Below are positions 25,496 through 34,332 of a DNA stretch of 64,000 nt, in pieces. How positions within the stretch are numbered: the stretch's first letter is position 1; every line of letters begins with the position of its first letter. The position numbers and the translations under genes were made by a program. Origin of the DNA: Brevibacterium sp. RIT 803 (lineage in GTDB: Bacteria > Actinomycetota > Actinomycetes > Actinomycetales > Brevibacteriaceae); assembly GCF_016892625.1 (NCBI RefSeq), contig NZ_JAFEMW010000005.1, forward strand, positions 372,001 to 436,000. Reading direction: 5' to 3'. The notes beneath the pieces were generated by a model. The model was not told where the DNA came from, did no database searches, and worked only from the letters and a program-made list of their open reading frames with translations.

Positions 25496-25999
25496 TCAGG
25501 TGGACGCGGGCTTCGGTGGAGGCAGGGTGCGGGAGCGGCCGCGGTAAGTCGCCACGATCTCGTCTCCGCGAGTGACTTCGATGTCGTAGATCCCCGAGCG
25601 GCCCTGTTTGACGATCTCTTTGCCGCGGGCGACGAGCTCGTCGCCGACGTAGGTGGGTCTGAGGAAGTCGATGTCCCCACCCGAGGCGACGGTGGTGGAG
25701 CCGGGATAGTTGCAGGCCATCGCAAAGGTGGTGTCGGCGAAGAGGAAGATATAGCCGCCGTGGGTGATCTCGTGCCCGTTTGCCATGATGTCGGTGACCG
25801 TCATCGAGCACTGTGCCCAGCCGGGACCGTGATCATCGACGGTGATGCCCAGATGTTGCGAGGCACGATCGTTGGCGAACATCGCCGCAGCACCGGTCAC
25901 CTTCTCAGCGTTGTCGCCTTCGGCTGTACCTGTTGCTGCCGCGCTGTCCTGGGGCGCGGGCGCAGCAGTCGGTGTGGTCTCGTGGCTGGGTTCTCCCAT
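25496..25999 (-). CDS. paaI: hotdog-fold acyl-CoA thioesterase PaaI
   Basis: 167 residues from ATG 25999 (GAGGAGG 7 nt upstream). A ~35-residue Ala/Thr-rich N-terminal extension is followed by a hotdog domain with HEITHGGYIFLFADTTFAMACN, containing the catalytic Asp region of PaaI, and GDIDFLRPTYVGDELVARGKE. PaaI hydrolyses dead-end hydroxyphenylacetyl-CoAs and releases trapped CoA. It is first in the leftward operon with paaK. The promoter region upstream has an 18-bp palindrome at 26122-26139. Confidence 0.93.
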   Translation of the reverse strand: MGEPSHETTPTAAPAPQDSAAATGTAEGDNAEKVTGAAAMFANDRASQHLGITVDDHGPGWAQCSMTVTDIMANGHEITHGGYIFLFADTTFAMACNYPGSTTVASGGDIDFLRPTYVGDELVARGKEIVKQGRSGIYDIEVTRGDEIVATYRGRSRTLPPPKPAST

Positions 26000-26121
26000 G
26001 TCAGGCTCCTCCTCGAGTCGCTGGTCGATGGCACGCTCAGCCGTTGAGACTGCACGTGAGTGATGGAGATCGATTCCTCGCGGAACCCGGCAGGAGTGCC
26101 CTGGAGCGACGTCGGAGAATA

Positions 26122-26139
26122 AACGACCATCTGGTCAAT
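26122..26139. promoter_or_regulatory. PaaR-like operator 4 (paaI side)
   Basis: AACGACC-ATCT-GGTCAAT, with an exact GACC/GGTC core. It lies 122 nt upstream of the paaI start in an AT-rich stretch. Confidence 0.6.
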
Positions 26140-26278
26140 AAATATGGTTGTGATCGGCGTCTCTGTCAAGTCGAGCCAGCGGAGCGTCGGAAGCGTGCGT
26201 GATGCTCGAGGTGATCTCGAGACGCCGGTGTCGGCGTTGCACCTCGGCGTGGGGTGTGCCACACTGAGAGTGAACAAT

Positions 26279-26296
26279 ACAGAACAAATGGTCAGT
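26279..26296. promoter_or_regulatory. PaaR-like operator 5 (paaA side)
   Basis: ACAGAAC-AAAT-GGTCAGT. The 12-mer AATGGTCAGTAA here (26287-26298) is identical to one at 13775-13786 before the MHS transporter. It lies 118 nt upstream of the paaA start. Confidence 0.6.
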
Positions 26297-26413
26297 AAAT
26301 GATTGTCCCGGGTCGGCGGTCTGAGGATGGTCGAACCGAACGCGCAGTCCTCAGTGGTGCGGCATTCGAAGCCACGCACTGCCGGGAAGGGCGCATCCAA
26401 GGGTGGAGTGGTC

Positions 26414-27424
26414 ATGACGACGCAAATGAACGAAACGGAACTCGAGGCGCAGTTCGCCGCGACGATCGAGTCCAAGGACCGGATCGAACCGCGTGACTGG
26501 ATGCCGGAGAAGTACCGCAAGACTCTCGTGCGACAGGTGGCTCAGCACGCGCACTCGGAGATCATCGGCATGCAGCCCGAAGGCAACTGGATCTCCCGCG
26601 CGCCTTCGCTGCGACGCAAGGCGATCCTGCTCGCGAAGGTCCAGGACGAGGCTGGCCACGGACTCTACCTGTACTCCGCCGCCGAGACCCTGGGCGCGAC
26701 GCGCAACGAGCTCACCGAGAAGCTCATCGCCGGCAAGCAGAAGTACTCCTCGATCTTCAACTACCCGACGTTGGCCTACACCGACGTCGGCACGATCGGC
26801 TGGCTCGTCGACGGCGCCGCGATCTGCAACCAGGTGCCCCTGTGCCGCACCTCCTTCGGCCCCTACGGTCGTGCGATGATCCGCGTCTGCAAGGAAGAGT
26901 CCTTCCACCAGCGCCAGGGCTACGAACTGCTGATGACGATGATGCGCGGCACCGAAGAGCAGCGAGCCTCGGTCCAGGAATCGGTCAATCGCTTCTGGTG
27001 GCCCTCGCTCATGATGTTCGGCCCGCCCGATGACGACTCCCCGAACACCGAGCAGTCGATGGAGTGGGGCATCAAGACCCACACCAACGACGAGCTGCGC
27101 CAGAAGTTCGTCGACATGTCCGTCCCGCAGGCCGAGGCCCTGGGCGTGACCTTCCCTGATGAGGGCCTGAAGTGGAACGAAGAGCGCGGCCACTACGACT
27201 TCTCGACCCCGGATTGGGACGAGTTCTGGGCCGTCGTCAAGGGCAACGGTCCATGCAACGAGCAGCGTGTGGCCCACCGCAAGCGCGCGTGGGACGAGGG
27301 AGCCTGGGTGCGTGAAGCCGCGCTCGCCTTCGCCGAGAACACCGCCGGCGACGCAGCTGACACCGACACCACGAACCCCGCCGCTGACACCACAAACACC
27401 GTCGCCGAGGAGACCGCCAAATGA
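26414..27424 (+). CDS. paaA: 1,2-phenylacetyl-CoA epoxidase, catalytic subunit PaaA
   Basis: 336 residues from ATG 26414 (GGAG 5 nt upstream). It is a ferritin-like di-iron monooxygenase: E49 in HSEIIG, E79/H82 in QDEAGH, and the later E-E-x-x-H in [10 protein letters not shown] supply the metal ligands. It forms the 1,2-epoxide of phenylacetyl-CoA with PaaB, PaaC and the reductase PaaE. The C-terminal ~30 residues are a Thr/Asp/Ala-rich tail ([13 protein letters not shown]) that looks disordered. It is first in a tightly overlapped operon. The frame remains open upstream to 26303, but the Shine-Dalgarno and family start favour 26414. Confidence 0.96.
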   Translation: MTTQMNETELEAQFAATIESKDRIEPRDWMPEKYRKTLVRQVAQHAHSEIIGMQPEGNWISRAPSLRRKAILLAKVQDEAGHGLYLYSAAETLGATRNELTEKLIAGKQKYSSIFNYPTLAYTDVGTIGWLVDGAAICNQVPLCRTSFGPYGRAMIRVCKEESFHQRQGYELLMTMMRGTEEQRASVQESVNRFWWPSLMMFGPPDDDSPNTEQSMEWGIKTHTNDELRQKFVDMSVPQAEALGVTFPDEGLKWNEERGHYDFSTPDWDEFWAVVKGNGPCNEQRVAHRKRAWDEGAWVREAALAFAENTAGDAADTDTTNPAADTTNTVAEETAK

Positions 27425-27732
27425 GCGCAGAGACACAGACACCAGCGACTCGCGGCGAATGGCCCCTCTACGAGGTCTTCGTGCGCGGCAAGCGCGGACT
27501 CAACCACGTCCACGTCGGATCGCTGCACGCAGCCGATGACCAGATGGCGATCCACCATGCCCGCGACGTCTACACCCGCCGCAATGAAGGAGTGAGCCTG
27601 TGGGTTGTCCGCTCCTCGTCGATCACGGCCTCGAGCCCCGACGAGAAGGACCCCATGTTCGCGCCCAGCGGCGACAAGGTCTACCGCCACCCGACCTTCT
27701 ACGACATCCCCGACGATGTCCCCCACATGTGA
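27421..27732 (+). CDS. paaB: 1,2-phenylacetyl-CoA epoxidase subunit PaaB
   Basis: 103 residues; ATGA overlap with paaA. The family stretch [53 protein letters not shown] is intact, followed by [11 protein letters not shown] at the C-terminus. PaaB is a small structural subunit bridging PaaA-PaaC heterodimers. Length is typical. Confidence 0.96.
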   Translation: MSAETQTPATRGEWPLYEVFVRGKRGLNHVHVGSLHAADDQMAIHHARDVYTRRNEGVSLWVVRSSSITASSPDEKDPMFAPSGDKVYRHPTFYDIPDDVPHM

Positions 27733-27745
27733 GGAGGGCCTGACG

Positions 27746-28714
27746 ATGACCAACGAACCTTCCATCCACGTCGACCACGACGAAGCCGGAGCCAACATCG
27801 AGCACGGCGATCACGAAAACGCCTATTCGGGGCTGCTCGTCAATGACGCGCATTGGGCCTTCGGCACAGACTTCGAAGATCCCCTGGCCGGAGTCGACAC
27901 CACCGTTCCCTCCGGCGTCGACCCGAAGGATCTCGCGGCCTACTGCCTCATGCTCGGTGACGATGCTCTCGTCTTCTCCCAGCGGATCTCCGAATGGTGC
28001 TCCAGCGCGCCCGACCTCGAAGAGGACATCGCGCTGGCCAATATCGCCCTGGATCTGCTGGGCCAGTCCCGGCTCCTGCTCGCCCGGAGCGCTGCCGCAG
28101 ATCCGAGTCTCGTGCCGCAGCTGCCCGAGGGCTCACCGGTGCCTGACGAGGACCGTCTCGCGTTCTTCCGAGAGGACCTGGCGTTCCGCAATGTCCGCCT
28201 GGCCGAGGTCCCCAACGGCGATTTCGCCGAGGCGGTTGCGAAGATCCTCATCTACTCCACCTGGCGCCTCGCGATCTTCGAACGACTCCAGTCCAGCAGG
28301 GACTCCGTGCTCTCGGCCATCGCGGTCAAGGGTGTGAAGGAGATGTCCTACCACCGTGACTTCGCCGGCCGCTGGGTCCTCACACTTGCCCGCGGCACCG
28401 AGGAATCCAAGACTCGTCTGCTCACCGCACTCGAGGGACTCTGGCCGCTGTGGGACGAACTCTTCGAGACCCACCCTGTCGAAGCCTCGGTGGCGGCGGC
28501 CGGAATCGGGGTCGATCCTGCTGAGGTGGCCGACGAGGCCGGAGTCATCCTCGACCAGGTCTTCGCCGCAGCCGGCATCGAGCGCCCAGAACGGGGCGCG
28601 CTGGCCGGGGTGCGAGGACAGAAAGGCCGCGACGGACTGCACACCGAAGCACTGTCGAAGATGCTCGCCGACATGCAGGTCGTCGCCCGCCAATACCCGG
28701 AAGGACAATGGTGA
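27746..28714 (+). CDS. paaC: 1,2-phenylacetyl-CoA epoxidase, structural subunit PaaC
   Basis: 322 residues from ATG 27746 (GGAGGG upstream). It is the ferritin-like partner of PaaA that lacks the di-iron ligands; recognised by LGDDALVFSQRISEWC, DIALANIALDLLGQSRLLL and KGVKEMSYHRDFAGRWVL. The N-terminal ~35 residues (His/Asp/Glu-rich, HVDHDEAGANIEHGDHENAY) are longer than in the E. coli protein. The last codons overlap the paaD start. Confidence 0.95.
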   Translation: MTNEPSIHVDHDEAGANIEHGDHENAYSGLLVNDAHWAFGTDFEDPLAGVDTTVPSGVDPKDLAAYCLMLGDDALVFSQRISEWCSSAPDLEEDIALANIALDLLGQSRLLLARSAAADPSLVPQLPEGSPVPDEDRLAFFREDLAFRNVRLAEVPNGDFAEAVAKILIYSTWRLAIFERLQSSRDSVLSAIAVKGVKEMSYHRDFAGRWVLTLARGTEESKTRLLTALEGLWPLWDELFETHPVEASVAAAGIGVDPAEVADEAGVILDQVFAAAGIERPERGALAGVRGQKGRDGLHTEALSKMLADMQVVARQYPEGQW

Positions 28715-29298
28715 CCGCAGCACTTCAGACCCCCGCGTCCACCGTCCGCGGAGACAGTGAGGACCAGCGCACGCAGGTTCCGGCGGCCGACCACCACACC
28801 GCCGAGGCGCTCGATCGTGCCCGCGTCGCCGCGGCTCGCGTCACGGACCCGGAGATGCCGATGCTCACGCTCGTCGATCTCGGCGTGCTCCGTGACGTCG
28901 CGATCGAAGACGGACGCGTCGTCATGACCATCACCCCCACCTACTCGGGATGTCCGGCGATGGCGACGATGCGCGATGATCTGCAGCGCGAACTCCAGGA
29001 CGCAGGTTTCGAAGGCGCCGAGGTGCGGGTGTCACTGACTCCGGCCTGGACCAGTGATTGGATCACTGAAGAAGGACGGAAGGCGCTGAAGGGTGCTGGA
29101 ATCTCCCCACCCGGGCAGGCGCCTCAGCACACGGGGCCTGTGGTTCTGACGCTGATGCCCACGAAGCGGGCCCTGACCTGCACCCTGTGCGGATCGGCCA
29201 ATGTGAAGCTGTCCTCGGAATTCGGCCCCACGGCATGCAAGGCGATGTACCAGTGCCTCGACTGCCTCGAACCGTTCCAGCATGTGAAGGAGATCTGA
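28708..29298 (+). CDS. paaD: PaaD-type Fe-S assembly protein for the epoxidase
   Basis: 196 residues. A MIP18/DUF59 domain (~35-120: DPEMPMLTLVDLGVLRDV, YSGCPAMATMRDDL) is followed by a C-terminal Cys-rich zinc-ribbon-like segment with CTLCGS, TACKAMY and CLDCLEPF. PaaD is needed for maturation of the epoxidase complex in other bacteria. It overlaps paaC by 7 nt; GTG 28711 is an alternative start. Confidence 0.94.
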   Translation: MVTAALQTPASTVRGDSEDQRTQVPAADHHTAEALDRARVAAARVTDPEMPMLTLVDLGVLRDVAIEDGRVVMTITPTYSGCPAMATMRDDLQRELQDAGFEGAEVRVSLTPAWTSDWITEEGRKALKGAGISPPGQAPQHTGPVVLTLMPTKRALTCTLCGSANVKLSSEFGPTACKAMYQCLDCLEPFQHVKEI

Positions 29299-29299
29299 G

Positions 29300-30418
29300 A
29301 TGACCGAGACGATCAATCAGAGCGCCGAGGCGACCGAGCCGACCGTTTCAGGTGCGGGCGCTCCCAGATCGAGCTTCTACCCGCTGACCGTGAAGTCCGT
29401 CGACCACCTCACCGAGGACTCGGCGGCAGTGACCTTCGACGTGCCGGGCGAGTACGCGGAGCTCTTCGACTTCGCCGCAGGGCAGTCCCTGACTCTGCGC
29501 CGGATGATCGGCGGTGCCGAGCACCGCCGCTCCTACTCCATCTGCGCCCCGGCCGGAACTGACCCGCGCATCGGTGTCCGTGAGATCCCCGACGGGCTCT
29601 TCTCCACATGGCTCGTTCGTGACGTCCGCCCAGGTGAGACCATCGAGGTCCAGCCACCCAGCGGCAGCTTCCAGGCCGACCCTGACCTCGGCGGACGGCA
29701 CCTGTGCATCGCCGCAGGTTCGGGCATCACCCCGATGCTCTCGATCGCCACGACCGTGCTGTCCAACCCCAAGGCTTCGGTGACGATGCTCTACGGCAAC
29801 CGCACCACGAACACCGTGATGTTCGCCGAGGAGCTCGCCGACCTCAAGGACTCCCGCAACCAGCAGCTCGACCTCATCCACATCCTCTCCCGCGAACCCC
29901 GGGAGGTCGAACTCTTCTCCGGCAGACTTGATGAGGAGAAGCTGCGCGCGCTGCTGACGAACCTGGTGCCCATCGGCGATATGGACCACGTGTGGCTGTG
30001 CGGTCCCTTCGGCATGCTCAGCGATGCTCGCGCCGTGCTCGCCGAATTCGGTGTGCCCAAGGACAAGGTCCACTTCGAACTCTTCTACGTCGACGAACCG
30101 CCACCGGAGGTCGTCCACGCGGACAAGGTCGTCGAGGGCGCCACCAGCGACGTCACGATCGTCCTCGACGGACGACGGACCACCTCGGCGATGTCGCAGG
30201 GCCAGACGATCCTCGATTCCGCACAGGAATCGCGCTCGGATCTGCCCTTCGCCTGCAAAGGCGGAGTCTGCGGTACGTGCCGGGCCAAGGTCTGCGGCGG
30301 CGAGGTCGACATGGTGCGCAACTATGCCCTCGAAGACGCCGAGGTGGAGGCGAACTTCGTCCTCACCTGCCAGACCTTCCCCGTCAGCGACGAAGTCACG
30401 GTCGACTACGACTCGTGA
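29300..30418 (+). CDS. paaE: 1,2-phenylacetyl-CoA epoxidase reductase PaaE
   Basis: 372 residues; one base separates it from the paaD stop. It is a ferredoxin-NADP reductase module (RRSYSICAPAG for FAD, GSGITPMLSIATTVL for NAD(P), CGPFGML) plus a C-terminal plant-type [2Fe-2S] domain whose cysteines lie in CKGGVCGTCRAKV and the later VLTCQTF. It passes electrons from NADPH to the PaaA di-iron site. About 100 nt then separate it from the thiolase gene, with a fresh Shine-Dalgarno. Confidence 0.96.
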   Translation: MTETINQSAEATEPTVSGAGAPRSSFYPLTVKSVDHLTEDSAAVTFDVPGEYAELFDFAAGQSLTLRRMIGGAEHRRSYSICAPAGTDPRIGVREIPDGLFSTWLVRDVRPGETIEVQPPSGSFQADPDLGGRHLCIAAGSGITPMLSIATTVLSNPKASVTMLYGNRTTNTVMFAEELADLKDSRNQQLDLIHILSREPREVELFSGRLDEEKLRALLTNLVPIGDMDHVWLCGPFGMLSDARAVLAEFGVPKDKVHFELFYVDEPPPEVVHADKVVEGATSDVTIVLDGRRTTSAMSQGQTILDSAQESRSDLPFACKGGVCGTCRAKVCGGEVDMVRNYALEDAEVEANFVLTCQTFPVSDEVTVDYDS

Positions 30419-30520
30419 ACGAAATGACGCGAGCGCCGAGACTTCCCAGCGTCCGGCGCTTGCGGTCGCTAGGCTTGAGGATCAGCGACGCTGCACCACA
30501 CATCACACTTGAGGAGACCC

Positions 30521-31687
30521 ATGCCCGAGGCATTCATCCTGGACGGACTGCGCACACCCATCGGCCGCTACGGCGGAGTCCTCGCTGATCAGCGACCCGA
30601 CGATCTGGTCGCGAGCACGCTCAAGGCCGTTGTGGACCGGTCGGGAATCGACCCGTCCGACATCGACGAGGTGATCCTCGGCTCGGCCAACCAGGCCGGT
30701 GAGGACAACCGCAACGTCGCCCGCATGGCCGTGCTGCTGGCCGGTCTGCCCGAGTCCATTCCCGGATTCACCGTCAACCGCCTGTGCGCCTCGGGGCTGA
30801 CTGCAATCACGACGGCACGACAGATGATCGCCGCCGGCGACGCCGATGTGGTGGTGGCCGGCGGAGTCGAATCGATGACCCGCGCACCCTGGGTGACGGA
30901 GAAGCCCTCACGTCCCTGGGCGAAACCCGGCAAGTCCTGGGACACCTCGATCGGCTGGCGCTTCACCAACCCCTCCTTCGGTGAGGACACGACCCTGTCG
31001 ATGCCTCAGACCGCCGAGCGTGTGGCCGAACAGTGGAAGCTGAGCCGCGAAGCCCTCGACGAATTCGCCTACGCCTCTCACCAGAAGGCACTCGCGGCAC
31101 AGGAGGCCGGCAAGTTCGATCCCGAAATCCTGCCCATCGGCGACATCAGCGCCGATGAGGGACCCCGGGCAGACACCACCGTGGAGAAGCTCGCCAAACT
31201 GCGCGCGATCCACGGACCCGGCGGCGTCATCACCGCCGGCAACTCCTCCTCCCTCAACGACGGAGCCGCTGTCACGATTCTCGTCAGTGAACGCTACGCC
31301 GAGAAGCACGGTCTGAACCCCAGAGCACGAGTCGTCACGGGTGCCAGTGCCGGCGTCTCCCCGGAGATCATGGGCATCGGGCCCGTTCCGGCCACTCGCA
31401 AGGTCCTCGACCGAGTCGGCTGGAGCGTCGGCGACCTCGAGGCCGTGGAACTCAACGAGGCCTTCGCCTCACAGTCCCTGGCCTGCATCGGCGACCTGGG
31501 CCTGGACCCGGAGACCGTGAACGCCTTCGGCGGAGCGATCGCGCTGGGACACCCACTGGGCTGCTCGGGCGCACGCATCACCCTGACCCTGCTCAATCGC
31601 CTCGAACAGGCCGATGCCAAGCGCGGACTGGCGACGATGTGCGTCGGCGTCGGCCAGGGCTCGGCACTGCTGCTGGAGCGGGCATGA
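30521..31687 (+). CDS. paaJ: thiolase, 3-oxoadipyl-CoA/3-oxo-5,6-dehydrosuberyl-CoA type
   Basis: 388 residues from ATG 30521 (GAGGAG upstream). Catalytic residues of the thiolase family are present: C89 in NRLCASGLTA, the His in GGAIALGHPLGCSGAR and the second Cys in the same motif. In the paa context it performs the two thiolytic cleavages that release acetyl-CoA and succinyl-CoA. The stop overlaps the next start (ATGA). A short 100-bp gap upstream means it could have a weak promoter of its own but probably belongs to the paaA operon. Confidence 0.92.
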   Translation: MPEAFILDGLRTPIGRYGGVLADQRPDDLVASTLKAVVDRSGIDPSDIDEVILGSANQAGEDNRNVARMAVLLAGLPESIPGFTVNRLCASGLTAITTARQMIAAGDADVVVAGGVESMTRAPWVTEKPSRPWAKPGKSWDTSIGWRFTNPSFGEDTTLSMPQTAERVAEQWKLSREALDEFAYASHQKALAAQEAGKFDPEILPIGDISADEGPRADTTVEKLAKLRAIHGPGGVITAGNSSSLNDGAAVTILVSERYAEKHGLNPRARVVTGASAGVSPEIMGIGPVPATRKVLDRVGWSVGDLEAVELNEAFASQSLACIGDLGLDPETVNAFGGAIALGHPLGCSGARITLTLLNRLEQADAKRGLATMCVGVGQGSALLLERA

Positions 31688-32562
31688 GCGCGGGCGGCGG
31701 CGCCGAGAGTGCAGGGAGCAGCGCCGAAAGCGCAGGGTCGAACTCCCCGCTGCTCATCGAGCGCCTCGAGGATCGGACGATCATCCGGCTCAATCGGCCC
31801 AAGGTGCGCAACGCCATCGACCTCGACATGGTCGAAGCCCTCCACTCGGTGTGCGCCGAACTCGAGGCTACGCCGAAGGTCGCGATCATCACCGGTTCCG
31901 ACGGAGTCTTCGCTGCCGGCGCAGACATCGGGCAGATGCGCAATCGTGGCCGCGAGGAGGCCCTGGCTGGCATCAACTCGAAGGTGTTCTCTCGCATCCA
32001 GGAACTGCCGATGCCCGTCATCGCTCTCGTTGAGGGGTATGCTCTGGGCGGCGGGGCGGAACTCGCATTCGCGTGTGACTTCCGCATCGGCACGCCCACG
32101 ACTAAGATCGGCAATCCAGAGCCCGGGCTCGGCATCATCGCCTCGGCCGGAGCCGCCTGGCGATTGCGTGAACTCGTGGGAGAGCCACGAGCCAAGGAGA
32201 TTCTCTTAGCCGGTCGCACCCTCCAGGCCGACGAGGCGAAGTCGATCGGATTGCTCAATGACGTCGTCGACCCTGAGGACCTCGAACTCGCCGGTGAGGC
32301 ACTTGCCGACCGGATCGTGAGCTTTGCTCCATTGGCTGTGAGACTGAGCAAATCCGCATTCCACGCGCCCCGTGAGGCCCACCCTCTCATCGATAACGTG
32401 GCCCAGGCAGTGCTGTTCGAGACCGAGGAGAAATACGCCCGAATGGATGCGTTCCTCGCGAAACGAGAAGCCAAGAAGCGGAAGAAGGCCGGAGCAGTGG
32501 CGACGGAGGCCATCGACGAACAGCCCGTGCCGCGAACCGGACAGAAGGGCGACACCGAATGA
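31684..32562 (+). CDS. paaF: enoyl-CoA hydratase (PaaF-like)
   Basis: 292 residues; ATGA overlap with the thiolase gene. The N-terminus has a low-complexity Gly/Ser/Ala/Glu repeat (GAESAGSSAESAGS) absent from typical members. The crotonase core is intact: VFAAGADIGQM oxyanion loop, GYALGGGAELAFACD with the first catalytic Glu, and IGNPEPGLGIIASAGAAWRL with the second. A basic 30-residue C-terminus (KREAKKRKKAG) is also unusual. It probably hydrates 2,3-dehydroadipyl-CoA. Confidence 0.88.
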   Translation: MSAGGGAESAGSSAESAGSNSPLLIERLEDRTIIRLNRPKVRNAIDLDMVEALHSVCAELEATPKVAIITGSDGVFAAGADIGQMRNRGREEALAGINSKVFSRIQELPMPVIALVEGYALGGGAELAFACDFRIGTPTTKIGNPEPGLGIIASAGAAWRLRELVGEPRAKEILLAGRTLQADEAKSIGLLNDVVDPEDLELAGEALADRIVSFAPLAVRLSKSAFHAPREAHPLIDNVAQAVLFETEEKYARMDAFLAKREAKKRKKAGAVATEAIDEQPVPRTGQKGDTE

Positions 32563-33455
32563 GCGAGCAGGCCGCGCACGAACCTGACGCAGTTCACACC
32601 CCGAACTCGACAACGGACTCAGACAGCGGCCCGCTGGTCCCAGAGACCGTCGGCGTCTACGGCGGAGGGCGGATGGGTGCAGGCATTGCCCACGCCTTCG
32701 CCAGCGCCGGAGCACGCGTCATCATCATCGAGAATACCGATGAGACCGTGGCCGCGGCCCAGGAGCGCGTGGACGCCTCAATCGAGAAGTCGAAGTCCAA
32801 GGGCCTCGACGTCAAGGGCAGCGTCGAGGTCGTACGCGATCCCACCCTGCTCGACCAGGCTCTCCTCGTCGTCGAGGCCGTCCCGGAGATCGTCGAACTC
32901 AAGCAGGAGATCCTGGCGGCCATAGCGAAGTACGCGCCGGCCGCGAGCATCGCCACGAACACCTCGGCCCTGTCGATCGATGAGCTCGCCGCTGCACTGC
33001 CACGGCCACACGCCCTCATCGGACTCCACTTCTTCAACCCTGTCCCCGTCAGCGACCTCGTCGAGGTCGTCGTCGGCACCCATACGCAGCCAGCGCTCGT
33101 CGAGGTTGCGAAGTCCTGGGTCGCGGGTCTGGGGAAGACGGCGATCACGGTCAAGGACTCACCGGGATTCGCCTCCAGCCGCCTCGGCGTGGCCCTGGCC
33201 CTCGAAGCGATGCGGATGGTCGAGGAAGGAGTCGCGAAGCCTGCGGACATCGACAACGCAATGACCCTGGGCTACCGCCACCCGGCGGGACCGCTGAAGA
33301 CCACGGACATCGTGGGCCTCGACGTCCGCCTCGGCATCGCCGAGCATCTGGAAGCAGAGCTGGGGCCCAGGTTTGAGCCGCCACAGCTGCTCAAAGACAA
33401 AGTCGCAGCAGGTCAACTGGGTCGAAAGTCCGGTCAGGGATTCTATACCTGGTGA
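32559..33455 (+). CDS. paaH: 3-hydroxyacyl-CoA dehydrogenase (PaaH-like)
   Basis: 298 residues; ATGA overlap with the hydratase gene. The NAD-binding motif VGVYGGGRMGAGIAHAFASAGA starts at ~29, after a polar N-terminus. ATNTSALSIDELA, LIGLHFFNPVP with the catalytic His, and KDSPGFASSRLG are present, and the C-terminal HCDH domain ends GQGFYTW. It oxidises 3-hydroxyadipyl-CoA. Confidence 0.94.
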   Translation: MSEQAAHEPDAVHTPNSTTDSDSGPLVPETVGVYGGGRMGAGIAHAFASAGARVIIIENTDETVAAAQERVDASIEKSKSKGLDVKGSVEVVRDPTLLDQALLVVEAVPEIVELKQEILAAIAKYAPAASIATNTSALSIDELAAALPRPHALIGLHFFNPVPVSDLVEVVVGTHTQPALVEVAKSWVAGLGKTAITVKDSPGFASSRLGVALALEAMRMVEEGVAKPADIDNAMTLGYRHPAGPLKTTDIVGLDVRLGIAEHLEAELGPRFEPPQLLKDKVAAGQLGRKSGQGFYTW

Positions 33456-33522
33456 CACAACAGGCAACAAGCCTGCTTGTTACACTGTCATCTCAAACAC
33501 CGTCAGCTGCAAGGGAGCACAC

Positions 33523-34299
33523 GTGACCGAGATCCAACTGTCCAATCGGGGGAACATCGCAGAGATCGTCCTCGACGGTCCCGATTCCCGCAACGCCCTT
33601 GACGCTGACAACCTCCGGGACCTCGCGGCGGCTGTGGCCAAGGTCGCCGAGGCGATCCCGAGCGTTCGTGTGCTCCTGATCAGGGGAGAGGGCAAGGTCT
33701 TCAGCTCCGGTCGTGACATCTCGGCCGTCGACGTCGAGACCGATGACGCGCATGCATTCCTCGCCGAGGTCTTCACTCCCGTCTTCCAGGCCATCCGGGC
33801 ACTGCCGATCCCCGTGATCTCGCAGGTCCAGGGTGCCGCTCTCGGACTGGGGTTCGGGGTTGCAGCGGCAGCTGACATCATCATCGCCGCCGATGACGCG
33901 AAGTTCGGTTCGCCGTTCGCCGCGATCGGCGCGATGCTCGACTCGGGCGCCCACCACGTGTTCCTCGATCGGGTGGGCTATCACCGGACGATGGACCTCA
34001 TCATCACCGGTGACTTCATGACCGGCGCCGAGGCGGCCGCTGCGGGCATCGTGTCCCGTGCTGTCCCAGCCGATGAGCTCTCCGAGTTCGTCGAGTCGAA
34101 GCTGGCCACGATCGTCACCGGCCCAGCCGACGCGTTCGCGATGGAGAAGGGCTTCGTGCAGAAACTCGCCGACGAGCGCCCACCCCTGGCGCAGGTGCTT
34201 GCGGAAGAGGCCAATCTCCAGGAGACCGCGCGTCAGACTCCGGACTACGCCGAAGGGTTCAAGGCCTTCCAGGAGCGCCGCGCGCCGCAGTTCGACTGA
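33523..34299 (+). CDS. paaG: enoyl-CoA isomerase, PaaG-like
   Basis: 258 residues from GTG 33523 (AAGGGAG upstream). It is a crotonase-fold protein with SSGRDISAVD and QVQGAALGLGFGVAAAADI, but the usual hydratase glutamates are replaced. The segment IGAMLDSGAHHVFLDRVGYHR carries an Asp in the DSG position, as in PaaG isomerases, which convert the epoxide to oxepin-CoA. This distinguishes it from the hydratase at 31684. It is the last gene of the operon; a 67-nt gap separates it from paaH. Confidence 0.87.
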   Translation: MTEIQLSNRGNIAEIVLDGPDSRNALDADNLRDLAAAVAKVAEAIPSVRVLLIRGEGKVFSSGRDISAVDVETDDAHAFLAEVFTPVFQAIRALPIPVISQVQGAALGLGFGVAAAADIIIAADDAKFGSPFAAIGAMLDSGAHHVFLDRVGYHRTMDLIITGDFMTGAEAAAAGIVSRAVPADELSEFVESKLATIVTGPADAFAMEKGFVQKLADERPPLAQVLAEEANLQETARQTPDYAEGFKAFQERRAPQFD

Positions 34300-34332
34300 G
34301 CCGCCGTTGGGCCCCGGTCTCCGAAGCTGAGG

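Larger units (their letters stand above)
26000..26413. other. 414-bp divergent promoter region between paaI and paaA
   Basis: No gene was seen. AT-rich segments at 26118-26150 and 26270-26300 each hold one copy of the 18-bp palindrome and presumably the two divergent promoters. The paaA Shine-Dalgarno (GGAG, 26405-26408) closes the region. Confidence 0.7.

Noticed and set aside
26351..27442. 363-residue minus-strand open frame
   Set aside because: Antisense to paaA, a certain gene.
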